Source: Anisakis pegreffii
Taxonomy: Eukaryota; Nematoda; Chromadorea; Rhabditida; Anisakidae
DNA length: 64,000 bases
Assembly (NCBI GenBank): GCA_035041965.1
Contig: JAPYMA010001481.1
Coordinates: 124,001-188,000, forward strand
Direction: 5' to 3'
Positions 22,901 to 34,900 of this stretch are shown in pieces. Position 1 is the first letter of the stretch. The number at the start of each line of letters is the position of its first letter. The notes under the pieces are model-generated. The model was not told where the DNA came from. It was given only the letters and a program-made list of their open reading frames with translations, and made no database searches. Position numbers and translations under genes: made by a program.

Positions 22901-25714
22901 CGGCAAGCACAGAGGTTTTGGGCTACTCTCCCATATCGTCCAATGATTTCTTGACAACAAACAATTAAACGCAAGCCGGATCATAGCCTGGCTCAAACTT
23001 GCAACATCAATGATATTGGTACGCCACTCGGTTTCGAGCGAAACTCTTTCCTCTGCGAACAGGAGTCGAGCCCCAACCGGTAATTGGTACGTCGAGGGTT
23101 CGATTCCCGTTCGCGGAGAAAAGTTTTGCTGGAGACCGAGTGGTGTACCAATAGCATCGTTTTGATTGACAAAACCACATTTGAGATATTATCACCACTG
23201 TTATTATTGTTATGTATTAATATCATCTCGTCATAATAATATCAAATTTCATTCTCATAGAGAAGAATTTTGTTCTCTCCTTGCCGTGTTAGGCGTCACA
23301 CCCTTATATATCACTCCATAACTTTTTATAGTGGTCCGATTTCAGTGAAATCCGGTGTACCGAAGAATGACAATAATTTGACTTGTAATCATACAGTAAG
23401 GTTGAACTTTATATGAAGAAGCTTTTGAATTCAGGAAGGTTTAACAACATATTTGGAATCGCTAATAACCGCCAAACTCGACAATACGACAAATATCTCC
23501 GAGTCATTCGCTGACAAAATGATCGAAGCGATCGCGCGAGACACGAAGAGTTCCGAAGCTATTATTTCTGATTTCCGAACATACGAAGATGTAAGTAATG
23601 TTATTGTTATTCATCACTGAGATCCTCTCATTAAATTAATTCACTGATAGTATTGGAATCAATTCGATTAATACTATAACGTTTGCCAGTGGCTTGACCG
23701 GTTCTTAATGGAGTATTTCCAGCTTGTAAATCCTGTGTTATTGAGTGGAATTTTGCGAAATTCATCGACCTCATTGCTGGAATGATTCAAGATTACAAAC
23801 TGAAATGTTCTGATGATAATTTTGAGCGAGGAAAAACTATTGAAACTTTAAGATATTTCGTTGTTTCGACAAGCCAGCAATTTTCTTCGTAATGCTGCAA
23901 AGTGGTTTTGGAGAAGACGTGGTCAAGAAGTTTTCACAGTGAGTTTCACTGAGCGATTGATTGGTGTTGATGTACTTTAAAGAAGCAATTTCTGTAACAA
24001 TTCAGTAGAAACCACACAGCAAAACGTGACGTCGTAATAATTTCTGAAATTATCAGTGAATCAAATAAAAAATAAAGCGAATCTTCAGTTTGCTGATTCA
24101 AAAATACGCTTATGGCAATGCGGGTGTGGTAGAATGGCACGATTTGATTGTTGAAGCTGCACAGAACAAATTGGCAGGTCAGTTCAAAATAGAGTATCGC
24201 GACATTTTTGTGTATGCTTCTCAAGGCCTTAAGTCATAATGAAATCACGAAGACACAGTAATTTGAACCTTAAATTTTTTGAACTTTTGATTGTAAACAT
24301 AAAAAATTTTCTATTCACATTAATTGGGACTTTCTTTCAAATTCTCATTCAGTAACAAATCATCCATTGAAATGAGAGTTGCTAATGAACATTCTTCACT
24401 TCAGGTCAGTTCTTCAACCAATATTTCACTGAACCCGGTGTTCCACTCGTTCGAGTCGCATACCAACCAGACGGAGTACTTCTGAAACAAGAAACCATCG
24501 TTGCGGCCAAAAAAGCGAATAATGTAAATTTTTTGTCTTTTCTTTCACCATTAAGTTCTTTCAAATCAGTTAGAAATATAAATGTTCTCCAATAAAAGAA
24601 TGCTTCAGATTTTGTTATCAATTAAGCTTTCATCACAGCTCATTTTCAATAGTTCTCAATGCTATCACCATAACAATTTTTTCCACATTTCCATTCAATC
24701 GCTCGACGAATATGATTGTAATAGATGACCAATCTGTTGCAGGCAGAATTTCTGATTAATCACCATAAAAGTATTCCAAAAAAGTGGAAAGAATACAAAA
24801 CAGAAGTGAAAATTTTCAAACTGGTGTTAAACTCGAGACGATTTTTAGACCTCTTCATTGGTTATACCATTGGAGCTGCAAACAGATCGTGTCAAAGAGG
24901 CAAAACAGATTCTGTTTACTGCAAAAGAGGAAACTTTCGCACTGAAGCACAACGGCATGGTGGTGGTTGACCCTCATCGAAAGACATACGCTGTCGTCGT
25001 TTATGAGGTTTGTGCACAGAGAAAAAATCACTGAATTCATTCCTTATACTTGGGATGGGTCCATTTTAATACACATAAAACAGCGGAGGATCGTCATGAG
25101 CCTGAGATTCTCGTTTATTTGATTACCGATTCGCTGATTCGTGTATTCGTTCGGTCAAAGGTTCCATCAATCAATTTTTCGTCTAAAAGTAAATAAAATG
25201 CCTAATGCAGAGTGATCAACTATGCTCAGATTCAAGATTATTTATCGTAAGCTATGATCGAAACTTTTGAGACCGAAGTGATGAATATGACTCAAAATTC
25301 TTTTGAAATGCTGATAGAAAATTCTGAATAACTATCAATTTTTTTCCACAGTGATCGAACGCCATCGTATTTCAGGCTCAAATCTATAGCCGTCTGCTGC
25401 AATGCGCACAAACCAATGCATGTGCTGTTGTGAACTCGCAGAACATGCGTTACATAGCTGAAGACTTCTGCTGGACGTTCCTGAATGATTTAATTGAGGT
25501 GAATGATGAGATGCCAACGGATCAAGTCAAAGTTTGGTCTGAATTTATGCGATTGCTATCGCTAACACCATACGTTAAGGGATCGTGTGCGTGTTGTCTG
25601 GATAAGAATCTGACGAAGTCTTTCAATGTTCCCTGTAAGTGGCATTGGAAGGATCGTTGTGAGCACATACGACTCGTTCGCAAAGTTCAATCTTTTCGCA
25701 GTAACAATATCTGA
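15153..25714 (+). CDS. Type II membrane M1-family (aminopeptidase N-like) zinc metallopeptidase, catalytic Tyr changed
   Basis: Fifteen exons join in phase into about 1,104 residues: 15153-16094, 16716-17014, 17829-17964, 18236-18335, 18627-18747, 18786-18959, 19343-19468, 19841-20072, 20567-20803, 23435-23590, 23853-23938, 24089-24177, 24405-24523, 24849-25007, 25376-25714. A short basic cytoplasmic tail is followed by one membrane segment (about 17-43), then a roughly 350-residue Ser/Thr-rich stalk with a poly-Thr run. The M1 ectodomain follows: DARSVMPCIDLPFMKATL, a GVENFGL variant of GAMEN, and HEIAHQWIGN with a Glu 18 residues on, so all zinc ligands are present. Where M1 enzymes have SYDKGA this protein reads CFDKPA, replacing the transition-state Tyr with Phe. 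Only about 113 residues, Cys-rich at the end, follow the beta domain, versus some 300 in ERAP/APN. It is probably surface-exposed, and activity is doubtful. Confidence 0.88.
16877..16910 (+). repeat. ACA/ACG trinucleotide microsatellite coding for poly-Thr
   Basis: A run of ACA triplets followed by ACG inside exon 2 of the M1 peptidase. It is read in frame as about a dozen threonines in the extracellular stalk, so its length can vary without a frameshift. Confidence 0.85.
21478..21963 (+). repeat. Pair of 35-bp direct repeats in the 2.6-kb M1 intron
   Basis: The unit at 21478-21512 recurs at 21929-21963 with two mismatches. Both start ctcaatcctcaaac and end atcggtctcatcaaa. They are 451 bp apart within intron 20804-23434. 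They could flank an inserted segment or be a short duplicated motif. Confidence 0.75.
23011..23156. repeat. 146-bp palindromic foldback element with tRNA T-arm-like sequence
   Basis: The left arm (from attggtacgccactcggt) and right arm (to accgagtggtgtaccaat) are inverted repeats of about 60 bp with roughly 80% identity, diverging near the centre. The right arm contains gggttcgattcccg (about 23096-23109), a textbook tRNA T-arm/B-box. The left arm carries its counterpart in reverse orientation. It lies in the largest M1 intron. It fits a tRNA-derived foldback or hairpin MITE and is not a complete tRNA gene. Confidence 0.75.
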
Positions 25715-27676
25715 ATTATTTTTCTCTCGAATTTTCTTGTGAACATAAGAGAGGGAGCTAGCTTTTTCAGAAATTTGCTGCAATTGGTAGTTAGTACTAT
25801 AGATACCGTACACTCAACTATTTCATCCAGCAGGTGTGAGACATTGCGTTTTGCTCGTGATCGGCTTTTTGAAACTGAAATTTTTGTAGGTTTCAGATTT
25901 TTAAGCCTTTTCCTTTGAGACTACATCTTTAATAGAGAGGAACTCAAACATGATACCTTCTAACTTCATAAATTGGCCATATTTATTAATTTAGGATAAG
26001 GTTAACAAGAGAATGAAAAACACGAGCACACCATATTGCATTCAGAAAAAGAATAGTATTCATTCGCAGTGCAAGTAATGTAATTCAGTCAAACTGATAC
26101 AATTACTGAGTACTTCGGCTATGGAATTTCGGTTCTCGTTTCAGTGAGGCATTATTATATTCAATGATTTGTATAATATTCGTATGGTTTTATGAGGTTT
26201 ACGAATTATTGATGTTATCGGTTATTATAGCTGTTCCTAATGAACGTCATCTTTATTTTATCATTATTATTGTTCTTATTCGTTCCGAATTCTCCACTGA
26301 TCTTGAAATCTTATTCACTCCATACACGTACACAGTAATAAGATTCGAATCAACACTCAAAATGATACTCGATATTACTGTATATTCACTTTGTCCGCAT
26401 GAATTGTCAATTGATGACATTCACTGATCAAACTTAACGCAATCAGTGATTTCCATTGGATGAGCAGTGCACGTGAATAGTGATTAAGGTTTCATGCTGT
26501 ACTCAGGTCATTTGCAACGCCCTCTTGGATCAAGTCGGGTGCTTGATTGTTCAAAGTGTGTAAATTTGTGTGTAATGAATATTCTAATTTGTATCATTCT
26601 TTACTATTGTCACTTTAACATTGTTAAGTCGCATTATCTCTATAATCATCGTTATGTTACTATCAATAGTACTTGTCATTTTTATGGATGAATCCTCTGC
26701 TTATTGTATAAATTAAGGTATAATTACCCTATTAAGTAAATTGAAATAATATTTTGTTTATCTTTTAGAATCGAATCACTTTATTTCACAAATATCAAAT
26801 TTACAATGAAACCTATATTTGTTGTTGAAGTGAAGACAAACATCGTAAAGAAACGATCAAAATATCGTAATAAAAATGGAGTATCATTCAACTGCACTGA
26901 TATCTACAACAGAACACTATAATGTTCACAATAATCAAGAAATGAACGGTGCTATTTAGAACATAAGAAATAGTGCTTCATTAATCAAAACTGCTTCTTA
27001 TCTCCGATTGAGATAATGATAACAGCTACCGAAAATATGAATTAATTACTCAACTCAACTCATTCTACAACTTAATTACTCAATACGTTGTAGAACAACT
27101 TTAGAAAACGAGTATAATCTGCACGATATTCAAAACGGCTGTTCATTTTGTAGTATTATTGATAAATATGGCTGAAAGTAAGAGCATGAATTGCAAAATT
27201 TTCTTCGTATTATCTAAACCTCACACTGTCTGAACTTAAATTTATCAATAGTCATGTAACATTCTAATACTATTAATGATAGTTACAATTTAGATCGCAG
27301 TCCTCACGATTTTGCGCGCTGCAACTCCATTGGCAGTATGGTAGATCGCTACTCCCTCCCTCTAACAATCCAGGTGACCGTAGCTCCTCTCCTTTGATAC
27401 TTTGTCGTTGTCATCATGTGAAACAACTCCTTTCGACCAAACAAGCATTTCGAAAGTAATATCGGACGCTTTTAAAAGAATCATGAAAAAATCACTCAAC
27501 AATGATTTGCCAACTTCCTCAGTTTCCTTCCGACATCAGCAAATTCCTGCCAGACAGGAACTCCATCCTATTAGAACCATTCACTTATATTCATACTATG
27601 CAACGTTCGACAGTACGTATAATATTAATAAAAAGAAGAAACATTACGACGATAATAACACTTATAACAAATCTCG
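25715..27676. other. Convergent intergenic region between M1 peptidase and heat-shock-like gene
   Basis: 3' flanks of two genes that point toward each other. No convincing coding exon is seen. The stretch is AT-rich with a small inverted repeat near 27064-27095 (ttctacaac ... gttgtagaa). Confidence 0.45.
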
Positions 27677-29397
27677 CTAAAGGATTGTATCGGCCCTTTG
27701 AATTCGCATCGGTCTACCGAATTTCTTGTCAGTTCGTCGATATACTTCAATCACAACAGCCCAATCGTAAGTTTCGGTATGCAGAGTCGATATATCATAA
27801 TGATTTGGTAAACGATAAACTTTGCGAATTCTTTTCAAACGTTTATTCGTCTCATCCGGTCGAGCCACATCTCTTGAATTTCAACAGTATATAACTTCAT
27901 TCAACCGTGATTCATCGCTGATAACTGAACATCTTATCAAAATACCTACATAAAGTCTATGAAAGAAATAATTTCTTGCGCATACATTTCTCAAACCTTC
28001 GAGTCAGCCATATCCTTAGGCAACCTCAAGATTTCACCGAGATAACTAGATTTGACTGCAGAGGAGGAGCTGATTGCAGTCAGATGGAATCTCGTAATGT
28101 TGTGAGAATTTTAAAGAGACTGTCTAAATTTTGCAATGATCAGGATACTGCGTTTGGATTTAATGTGCCATATTGTCTGCGAGATAATATGGTGTTTTCG
28201 TTTGTTGTCGTGCCGAAAGAATAAATGTCCTCTTTGAGGTAATGAGATAAGCTTCGGAGAAGTGTCAAGAAAAATTTGCGTTCAATGTATTCAGAACAAC
28301 ACAAATGGGAAATTTTGAGCAGACTTTCGAACCTTGATGCGTTAATAGTGAGCATATTGAGATCCCTCAAAATTTGGATTTCAATACGCCAAAAACAAGT
28401 TCCCATAAAACCACTATTACAAAGACCCAACGTCCAGATGTAATCCACACCTGAGATCTTTTCGAATTTTTTCAACTGAAATATTCACAATATTCAAATC
28501 ATACTGCATCTTTCTGACCACTGATCAAACAAGTGAAATTTGTTAAAGTGACCAAATGATCAAAATCAGAAATTTCAACGATTGTTATTCTCAGATATTC
28601 CGGAAGGTATGTAATATCAATTGGGTTGATAATACTGGACAATAACTTGAAATTTTGATTTATTCGAGGCAATCTACTGTACGGTCATTCGTAAAACTTA
28701 TTTTATAGTGAAAAGTCTGGGAGTTTACAAAAAAAAAAACAACGATCGTTTATGTACCAACAGGCACCATCAAAATTTATTGAGTTTCAAACGAAAATAA
28801 AATGCCAATTTCACTGTTCTATTATTATGCCGTTTAATATAATTTGATAAGTTTAACAGTAATGTTTAACAATTACACCATCGCACGTCTTAAAACTTAT
28901 TTTGAGCGATGAACTGAGTGGTAACTCTCTCTTTTCTCACTCTGAACGAAGGCTTCTAAGAATAAAACTCTCAAATGACTCTCATTACATACCGTTCCTT
29001 TGGATTCACCTGTGCCACCGTTATTAAACGGTAGGCAAACGTAAAATTTGTCTTCTGAAAGAAAGCCTTGGGCTTGTCGATCTTCTGAGAATGGCCAATC
29101 CCAAACAAACGATTTCGAATAAAGTGGTTCGTGATCGATTATATTATCATTTCTAAAATTGATTCGTTATTTAAATCCTATCAAATGGTGTAATAAAATG
29201 TCAAATTCTCTAACGAATAAGAATATAATGCATATGAAATGGTGAAGCGATAACAACTCCAAAGAAGGCACCAACTTTTTGTTGAAATTATTATTGTTCA
29301 GATCAGTTTTTTGTGGCAGTGTGAATCTGGATCCACTTATAACGGGATCATCGAGGGTTGTGATTGTCTTGGTTCGGCGGAGTTGAGGGTGAGCCAT
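27677..29397 (-). CDS. Small heat-shock / alpha-crystallin-domain-like protein
   Basis: A consistent four-exon model is 29397-29276, 29152-29010, 28450-28333 and 27872-27677, giving about 192 residues. After a polar N-terminus comes FVWDWPFSED, reminiscent of the DWP motif ahead of many alpha-crystallin domains. Then come DKFYVCLPF, EIQILRDLNMLTINASR (the IxVxxxxNxLTI strand pair) and RIRKVYRLPNHYDISTL (the RxYxLPxxxDxxxL strand). Such proteins are ATP-independent holdases. Intron 1 uses a GTTGGT donor. The middle junction is uncertain: exon 2 could instead end at 28993, and exon 3 could start at 28365. The model chosen keeps phase but inserts about 20 unusual Cys/Gly/Trp-rich residues before EIQI. 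The family call is good; the exact structure is moderate. Confidence 0.68.
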
Positions 29398-31562
29398 TGA
29401 TATTGGTCTCTATCACCCAGTCTTTTCTTCTTTGCTAACGACTGAATAGACTCAGATTAGGTTCAAATAGTTGAAATGATAAACTCGATCTCGCCAGGCA
29501 CATATTTTTGCACTTCATAACAATCCATTGCATTTTGCCAGCCGTCTTCAGTAAGGCTGTCAGTGGAACAAATTTGCTTGAATATGATTTGTGAATGTGA
29601 AACGTGAATCGTTCATCATTTCAGAGCATCAAACAATGGAATGAAAGACAGATTTTTTTGAACTCCTCAAATTGAATCCGTCAAGTTCCAAAATTGATGA
29701 ATGATAGCAATTCAAAATGTACTCATGAAATGCAACAAAAAGCGCTCTGCAAACCAGACCAACTGGTCACAAATGGAACAAAAACGATCAGTGAAATGTG
29801 AAAGTAATATGAAGAAAGGAACTGTCGAATGCTAGCAATGCTGACTTCTGCTAACGTAAAAACTTACATGAAATTGATACGACTAAAAAGAAGGTGCAAT
29901 CCGAACCACTGAGAGAGTATTGGATAAACTGAGGTAATCTATGAACGTAACCACCAACGTACTACGTGAAGGCACATGTTTTTATGTGACAACAAGTAAC
30001 AAGCACACACATATCTCAATGCATCTCATTCTCAGTGTGATAGTTCGTGAGATATCATATCAATCTTGCAGAAGAGTAGCGGGAATTAGGATGATGCGAG
30101 TGAATACTTGTGAAAGAAAGATGAATGAACACCTTCGCTCATTTTATCCATTCTCAAACTTCAAACGAACGTCAATCGTTCGAAGCGTCACTGAAACAGT
30201 TGTGGTGTGCTGCATATAGGAAGGAATTTCTACACCAGCATTGTATTAATGGCAATCCGTTATACATGCATATCATTTTCAGCAGCCTCCTTATAATAAC
30301 TCACCTATAATACTTCTACATCCAAACAAATTGCTCAATTAATACCTGACTGCTTTGAAGTCCCTCTGCAAAAGTTTGCTGACTATAGCAACATGTATTC
30401 GTTTTAAATTAGAAGACTACTGTCAAACATTTGAGTACAGAAATCATTTCAGACATATTACTGGATAACTGTTATGAGCATATTCACATTTTGTTGCGAG
30501 TAAAATTCAAGATGAGATGAGACTTCGCTGCGTAAATAGGAGCAATACTTAGATAAATTATTCATTGTCAGTAATAAACAAACAAGTTTGTACAGAAATT
30601 CAAGTGTTTCGCAAGCTTTGAAAAGAAATTATCATAATCTGGACAAAACCATCGTTCGTACAATAATCACAATCGAATGAATACCAACTATGGAAATAAT
30701 CGCAGAATAAAAGTGAGCGCAGTTCTGAACGACTCTCTAAATAGACCAACTCCAAAAATTCGTTCATTTTAAACGCTCTCATGACCAAGTACACCCAAAG
30801 AAGCTCACAATAAATAGCACACGTTAAGTAAGACAAAATTCCGTTTTGAGCAACCACAACCGAACTGGAAGAAAAGCAGTGTAACGTGTAGCAACAATGT
30901 AGACGTTTAGAACAATGACGGTCCAACGAAGTGATTTCATCCATTTAAACCCAACGAAAGTTCATTTCATTGGATGAAATTTAAAAACACATCGATGAAT
31001 GGAATGAGCTCAACATTTAAAAAAATACGTCACATAATTGGTGAATGATGATTTAAAAAAACATGTTTCGTTTTACGATCGATCCTCTCACGTACTAGTC
31101 GTAAATGAGGTATTATATGGCGATGGTGGATGGATACAAGCGTCGTCATTAAAGAGCACATTCAGCACAGATGTGAGGTTGCACTTATTACATCTTGTTG
31201 AACAACACTGAAGTATGATAATTATCAGCTGAATAGAAATGAATGTGTTGGCGTTGCTCAAGGTTTTTGGAAAGGGCTGAACAAATCCAGAACATAACGA
31301 TGAGGTGCTGAGTTGTACGAGTTCAAATGCACTTCACCGTTGTACTTGTTGTGTTTGACAAGCGTTCAATCGTTCAATCAGAAATGTACAATTGGCAACT
31401 TATAGATTTTTGATGCTTTTGATGGCCATCAAAATTCGCTGACCACAGACAAAGCAAATTTTTCAAGCACCAGTTGAGTTCAGTTGTTAAGTTCAAGTCT
31501 ACTTACATATATCCTTCGGATTGTAAAAACGTAAATTTGTTCACAACCACCTGGACTATCTG

Positions 31563-31671
31563 CATTGGCCAGACTATCAAACGTTTGTAACGTTGCTGGC
31601 CACAATGCTCACGTTTCCGTGCTCATTGTTCTAGCCTCAATTTACGCCACCACGCTGGCTAGGCGAGCAGG
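31563..31671 (-). repeat. Dispersed 110-bp repeat, copy 3 (intergenic)
   Basis: Same orientation as copy 2 and inverted relative to copy 1. Shares tttgtaacgttgctggccac and gctggctaggcgagcag with the others. Slightly more diverged in the centre (gctcattgttctagcc). Confidence 0.85.
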
Positions 31672-31898
31672 TCGCTTCTTCATAAATACAAATACAATAT
31701 GAATTCCGATCTTAATGCAAATCTACGTTTCTTCGTGTCTTTTTTCAGATGAAATTATCGTTCAAACGTTGAGAACTTCATGAAAAATCGAAACTGTAAT
31801 AAGATTACATCTGTAATGAAATTTGCTGAGAGTAATCATTTGAACTGAAAAATTCATTCTTTTGATTGATCTGACTTATATTTGCCACTACTATAAAT

Positions 31899-31938
31899 TT
31901 ATTTGACAAAGCAATTTTTAAATTGCTTTGTCAAATAA
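31899..31938. repeat. Perfect 19-bp inverted repeat with 2-base spacer
   Basis: The left arm ttatttgacaaagcaattt is the exact reverse complement of the right arm, with tt between. A T-rich run follows at 31939-31948. It could form a cruciform or RNA hairpin. No gene overlaps it. Confidence 0.85.
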
Positions 31939-34900
31939 TTTTTTTTCAATTCTCAATTTTTTTTCAATTTTTTTCTAACAACAATCAAATCATTTACCGA
32001 TTTTTTTTTCAAACCTCTTGACATGCTCGATTAGAGTGGTAATTGATAGTGCACCATTAAGAGACAAGTGTTGACTGATTATCTGCATCATCCTTCCTTA
32101 CAGTTATTTATTGCATTTGTATGGTAGTGAAATGAAATTAATGAGGAACGTTCGAAAATGATTACTTCATTGTGGAGGAACAGAGTGAAACATTCGTCGA
32201 TCGTTTATAATTTGTGTTCGATGTGCCCAGTGGGGAGTTGAAAGAGCGCTTGGAAACGATTGGAAGCAATACAGCGAATGTCTTCATCAATCACTCAATC
32301 AGTAATTTCATCCTCATACTCTCATTTCAAAGGGGATTTTTTTGCTGAGATTTGCAATGTCAAGGCACATTCAAACGACTTTCAGACAGCCCAAAAAAAC
32401 AAAAAAAAAATTTATTTTTTAAATTTATTTCATTGTCAGTCTCTTTCCAAATCATATGGCATTTTACTTTATTGAAAACTTGTAATTTGCAGTATTTTAT
32501 GAACAATTTTGACAGTTTTGAGGGTAATGGATATCGCGTTTCACAGCTGATGCAAACAGTGCTCTCAATTTTCATCGTATTACAGGCTCGGATTACGAAA
32601 AAAAAAACTTAATATATTTAGAACAAAGGGTTTTCATCAACAGTCCATCAGGATCCGGCTTGAGTGAGAAATGAAGAGCAAGGGGAACTTCGGGAACAGT
32701 CGATTACCAAGCAATATAGAATAGCTTACTGACAATTATCAATAGTGATAATTGCAATAGGTTTCATGATCTTCCGGCAGAAATAAATAATTTCACAGTA
32801 AATGATCACAAATGAATGGAAATAAAAACATAATCAATGAATAAAGGTGATCATAATGCAACAAAAACATCAACCAAACAACAAATACGTCCATAAATCT
32901 ATTATCACAATATCAACAGAGACACATAAATACATTATTACAACATCAAGAGAACACGGTTGATGGATGTAACATATTTAAATGTTTTTTATCCATAATT
33001 ATGTCGTGAATATAAAGTACCCTTTGAATCATAACTCGTTAAATTTACGATTGAAAATGACATTCTTTCTGGTGTTCAGTGAACATGCTCTTCAAACTGT
33101 TTTTCCGCAGAGGTTTGGATAGCTGAGCACACTTATGCAACTCGTTAGTATTATTTTAATGGACAAGATTATTTTTCAATGGACTGTTCCATTAAAACCC
33201 TTCAAAAGATGGGAAGATGACATTGTCAATGGGAAGGCTGACTGTGCAAAAGGAAAGCAAAAGATGCAAAAAGCTGGATAGCGTGATGTGGTCGGCGTTT
33301 TAATAGCTGAAGGTCCGGCCCACCAAGATGATCAAAGTAATAGCTTGTTCTTATAGTTATTACATTGTCTATCGTCTCTTTCAACTTAAGTGTTATCTGC
33401 CCCGAAATAATTTGTTAACGCATCGAATTTGTGCATTGTAAAGTAATACTTTTATAGAATTATAGCAGGGAAACGATAGCGGTGTAGAATTCGAGCAGAA
33501 TCGAATGGCATCGAAGAAACGATCAAAACAACCCATGAAGCTATCGTTAAACGTGTTGATGATATAAAGTGATTGCGGATAGAAGGACGATAAAATGGAC
33601 ATTTTTCTGTCGTATAATTTATGTGTGCCACTAAATTGCGGAGAAATAAACATGAATGAGTTTGATTACGTTATCTTTTGAGTGTAATAACATGCTTTTA
33701 GTTGTTATTACAGCTAATGTTTCTCACGGAGAAAATAAACGAATTACTTTTGAACAATCCGTTGGAAATTCAAACAGAATTTGAACAAATGTTGCACGCG
33801 TAAAGTCTATATGATTCAAAGTGAATATGAAGGTTGGTTTATTGATGGATATTTGAAACACTGAATTGATAATCAATCATCTCAACTCTATTAGTCATAT
33901 GTCTGTCTGAGTTATCAACTCGAAGTTTTAAGTCATAAGGATGAATACTTGAATATTTTGGAAATTCGCATCACTTTCTTCCGCATCTTATGTAGCTATT
34001 ACTATTCATTCACATTCCATTCGATCGTGCTAAAAATAATCATCTCATTTGCTTTTGCAAACTCTTGATGTATATACTGCATTTTCCACCGTTTCAAGTT
34101 TCAAGGTTCGAATTCTTCAAGTTTTAAATTTCTAATGATTTTAGTTAATCATACGCTTCAGTAGCATGAAATTCAGTGCAATCTGAAGCATACGATTGAG
34201 TTATATTATGAAATGCGATTGTTCGACAGTACAAAAATTATATTCTCGAATTGGTTTTGAAATTTGATGATGCTCCTTTTCAATATTTAATCTCTAGCGA
34301 AGTATTTTACAGCCATATTCATCATCTGCAAGCTCACCAGGCTTGGAATGCTCATAAACATTGTAGAAAGGCAAAGGCGTAAACATATTCGTTGGAAGTA
34401 AAACGTCTATATAAACCACAAAAGCGAAAAATCATTGCCTTTACATGTGAATTTATCCATCTTGAAGCTTAACTTCCTCGTGACTGTGAGGACAATTTAA
34501 GCATACATTCTTATCAACTAAACTAAAGAAAAATCAGAGTTTTACTTGTAAATGCAGTATCCACCTTTTAAGTAACTCGATTTCTCAATGTAGATGTTTT
34601 ATCAAGTTTATTGGTGGTATGTAAAATTCGGCTCACGTCAAAAGCCCGACTTATGAAGCCGCAGATTGATTTTTGAGCAAAAACGAGAGTAATGAGCTTA
34701 ATTCGAAGTAATTTTCATGTCTCGTCCTACGAAAAATGAAACTAGACACATGGTTGGTTTCTTGATATTGCATCACAGATTGTAGCAGTTCACTTGGAAC
34801 GGACATACAGTGAGAGAGAGCATTTCAAAAATTCATATTCCTGAAAATGTTTTTTCAGCATCACTTCAACAGCAACAAAATTAAATATTTGTAATCACTC

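Noticed and set aside
23098..23110. tRNA gene suggested by a perfect T-arm/B-box
   Set aside because: No matching D-arm, anticodon arm or acceptor stem at the right distance; the sequence is one arm of a palindrome.
23641..23850. Extra M1 exon between 23590 and 23853 (an open frame after tttccag at 23722)
   Set aside because: The in-phase frame hits TGA with no usable donor, and direct joining of 23590 to 23853 is in phase and aligns with the M1 pattern.
28140..28475. Single 111-codon minus ORF as an independent gene
   Set aside because: Only its first half contains the alpha-crystallin strand; the rest follows a donor and is intron.
29398..29800. Heat-shock element array upstream of the heat-shock-like gene
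   Set aside because: Only scattered TTC/GAA words were seen, not three spaced inverted units.
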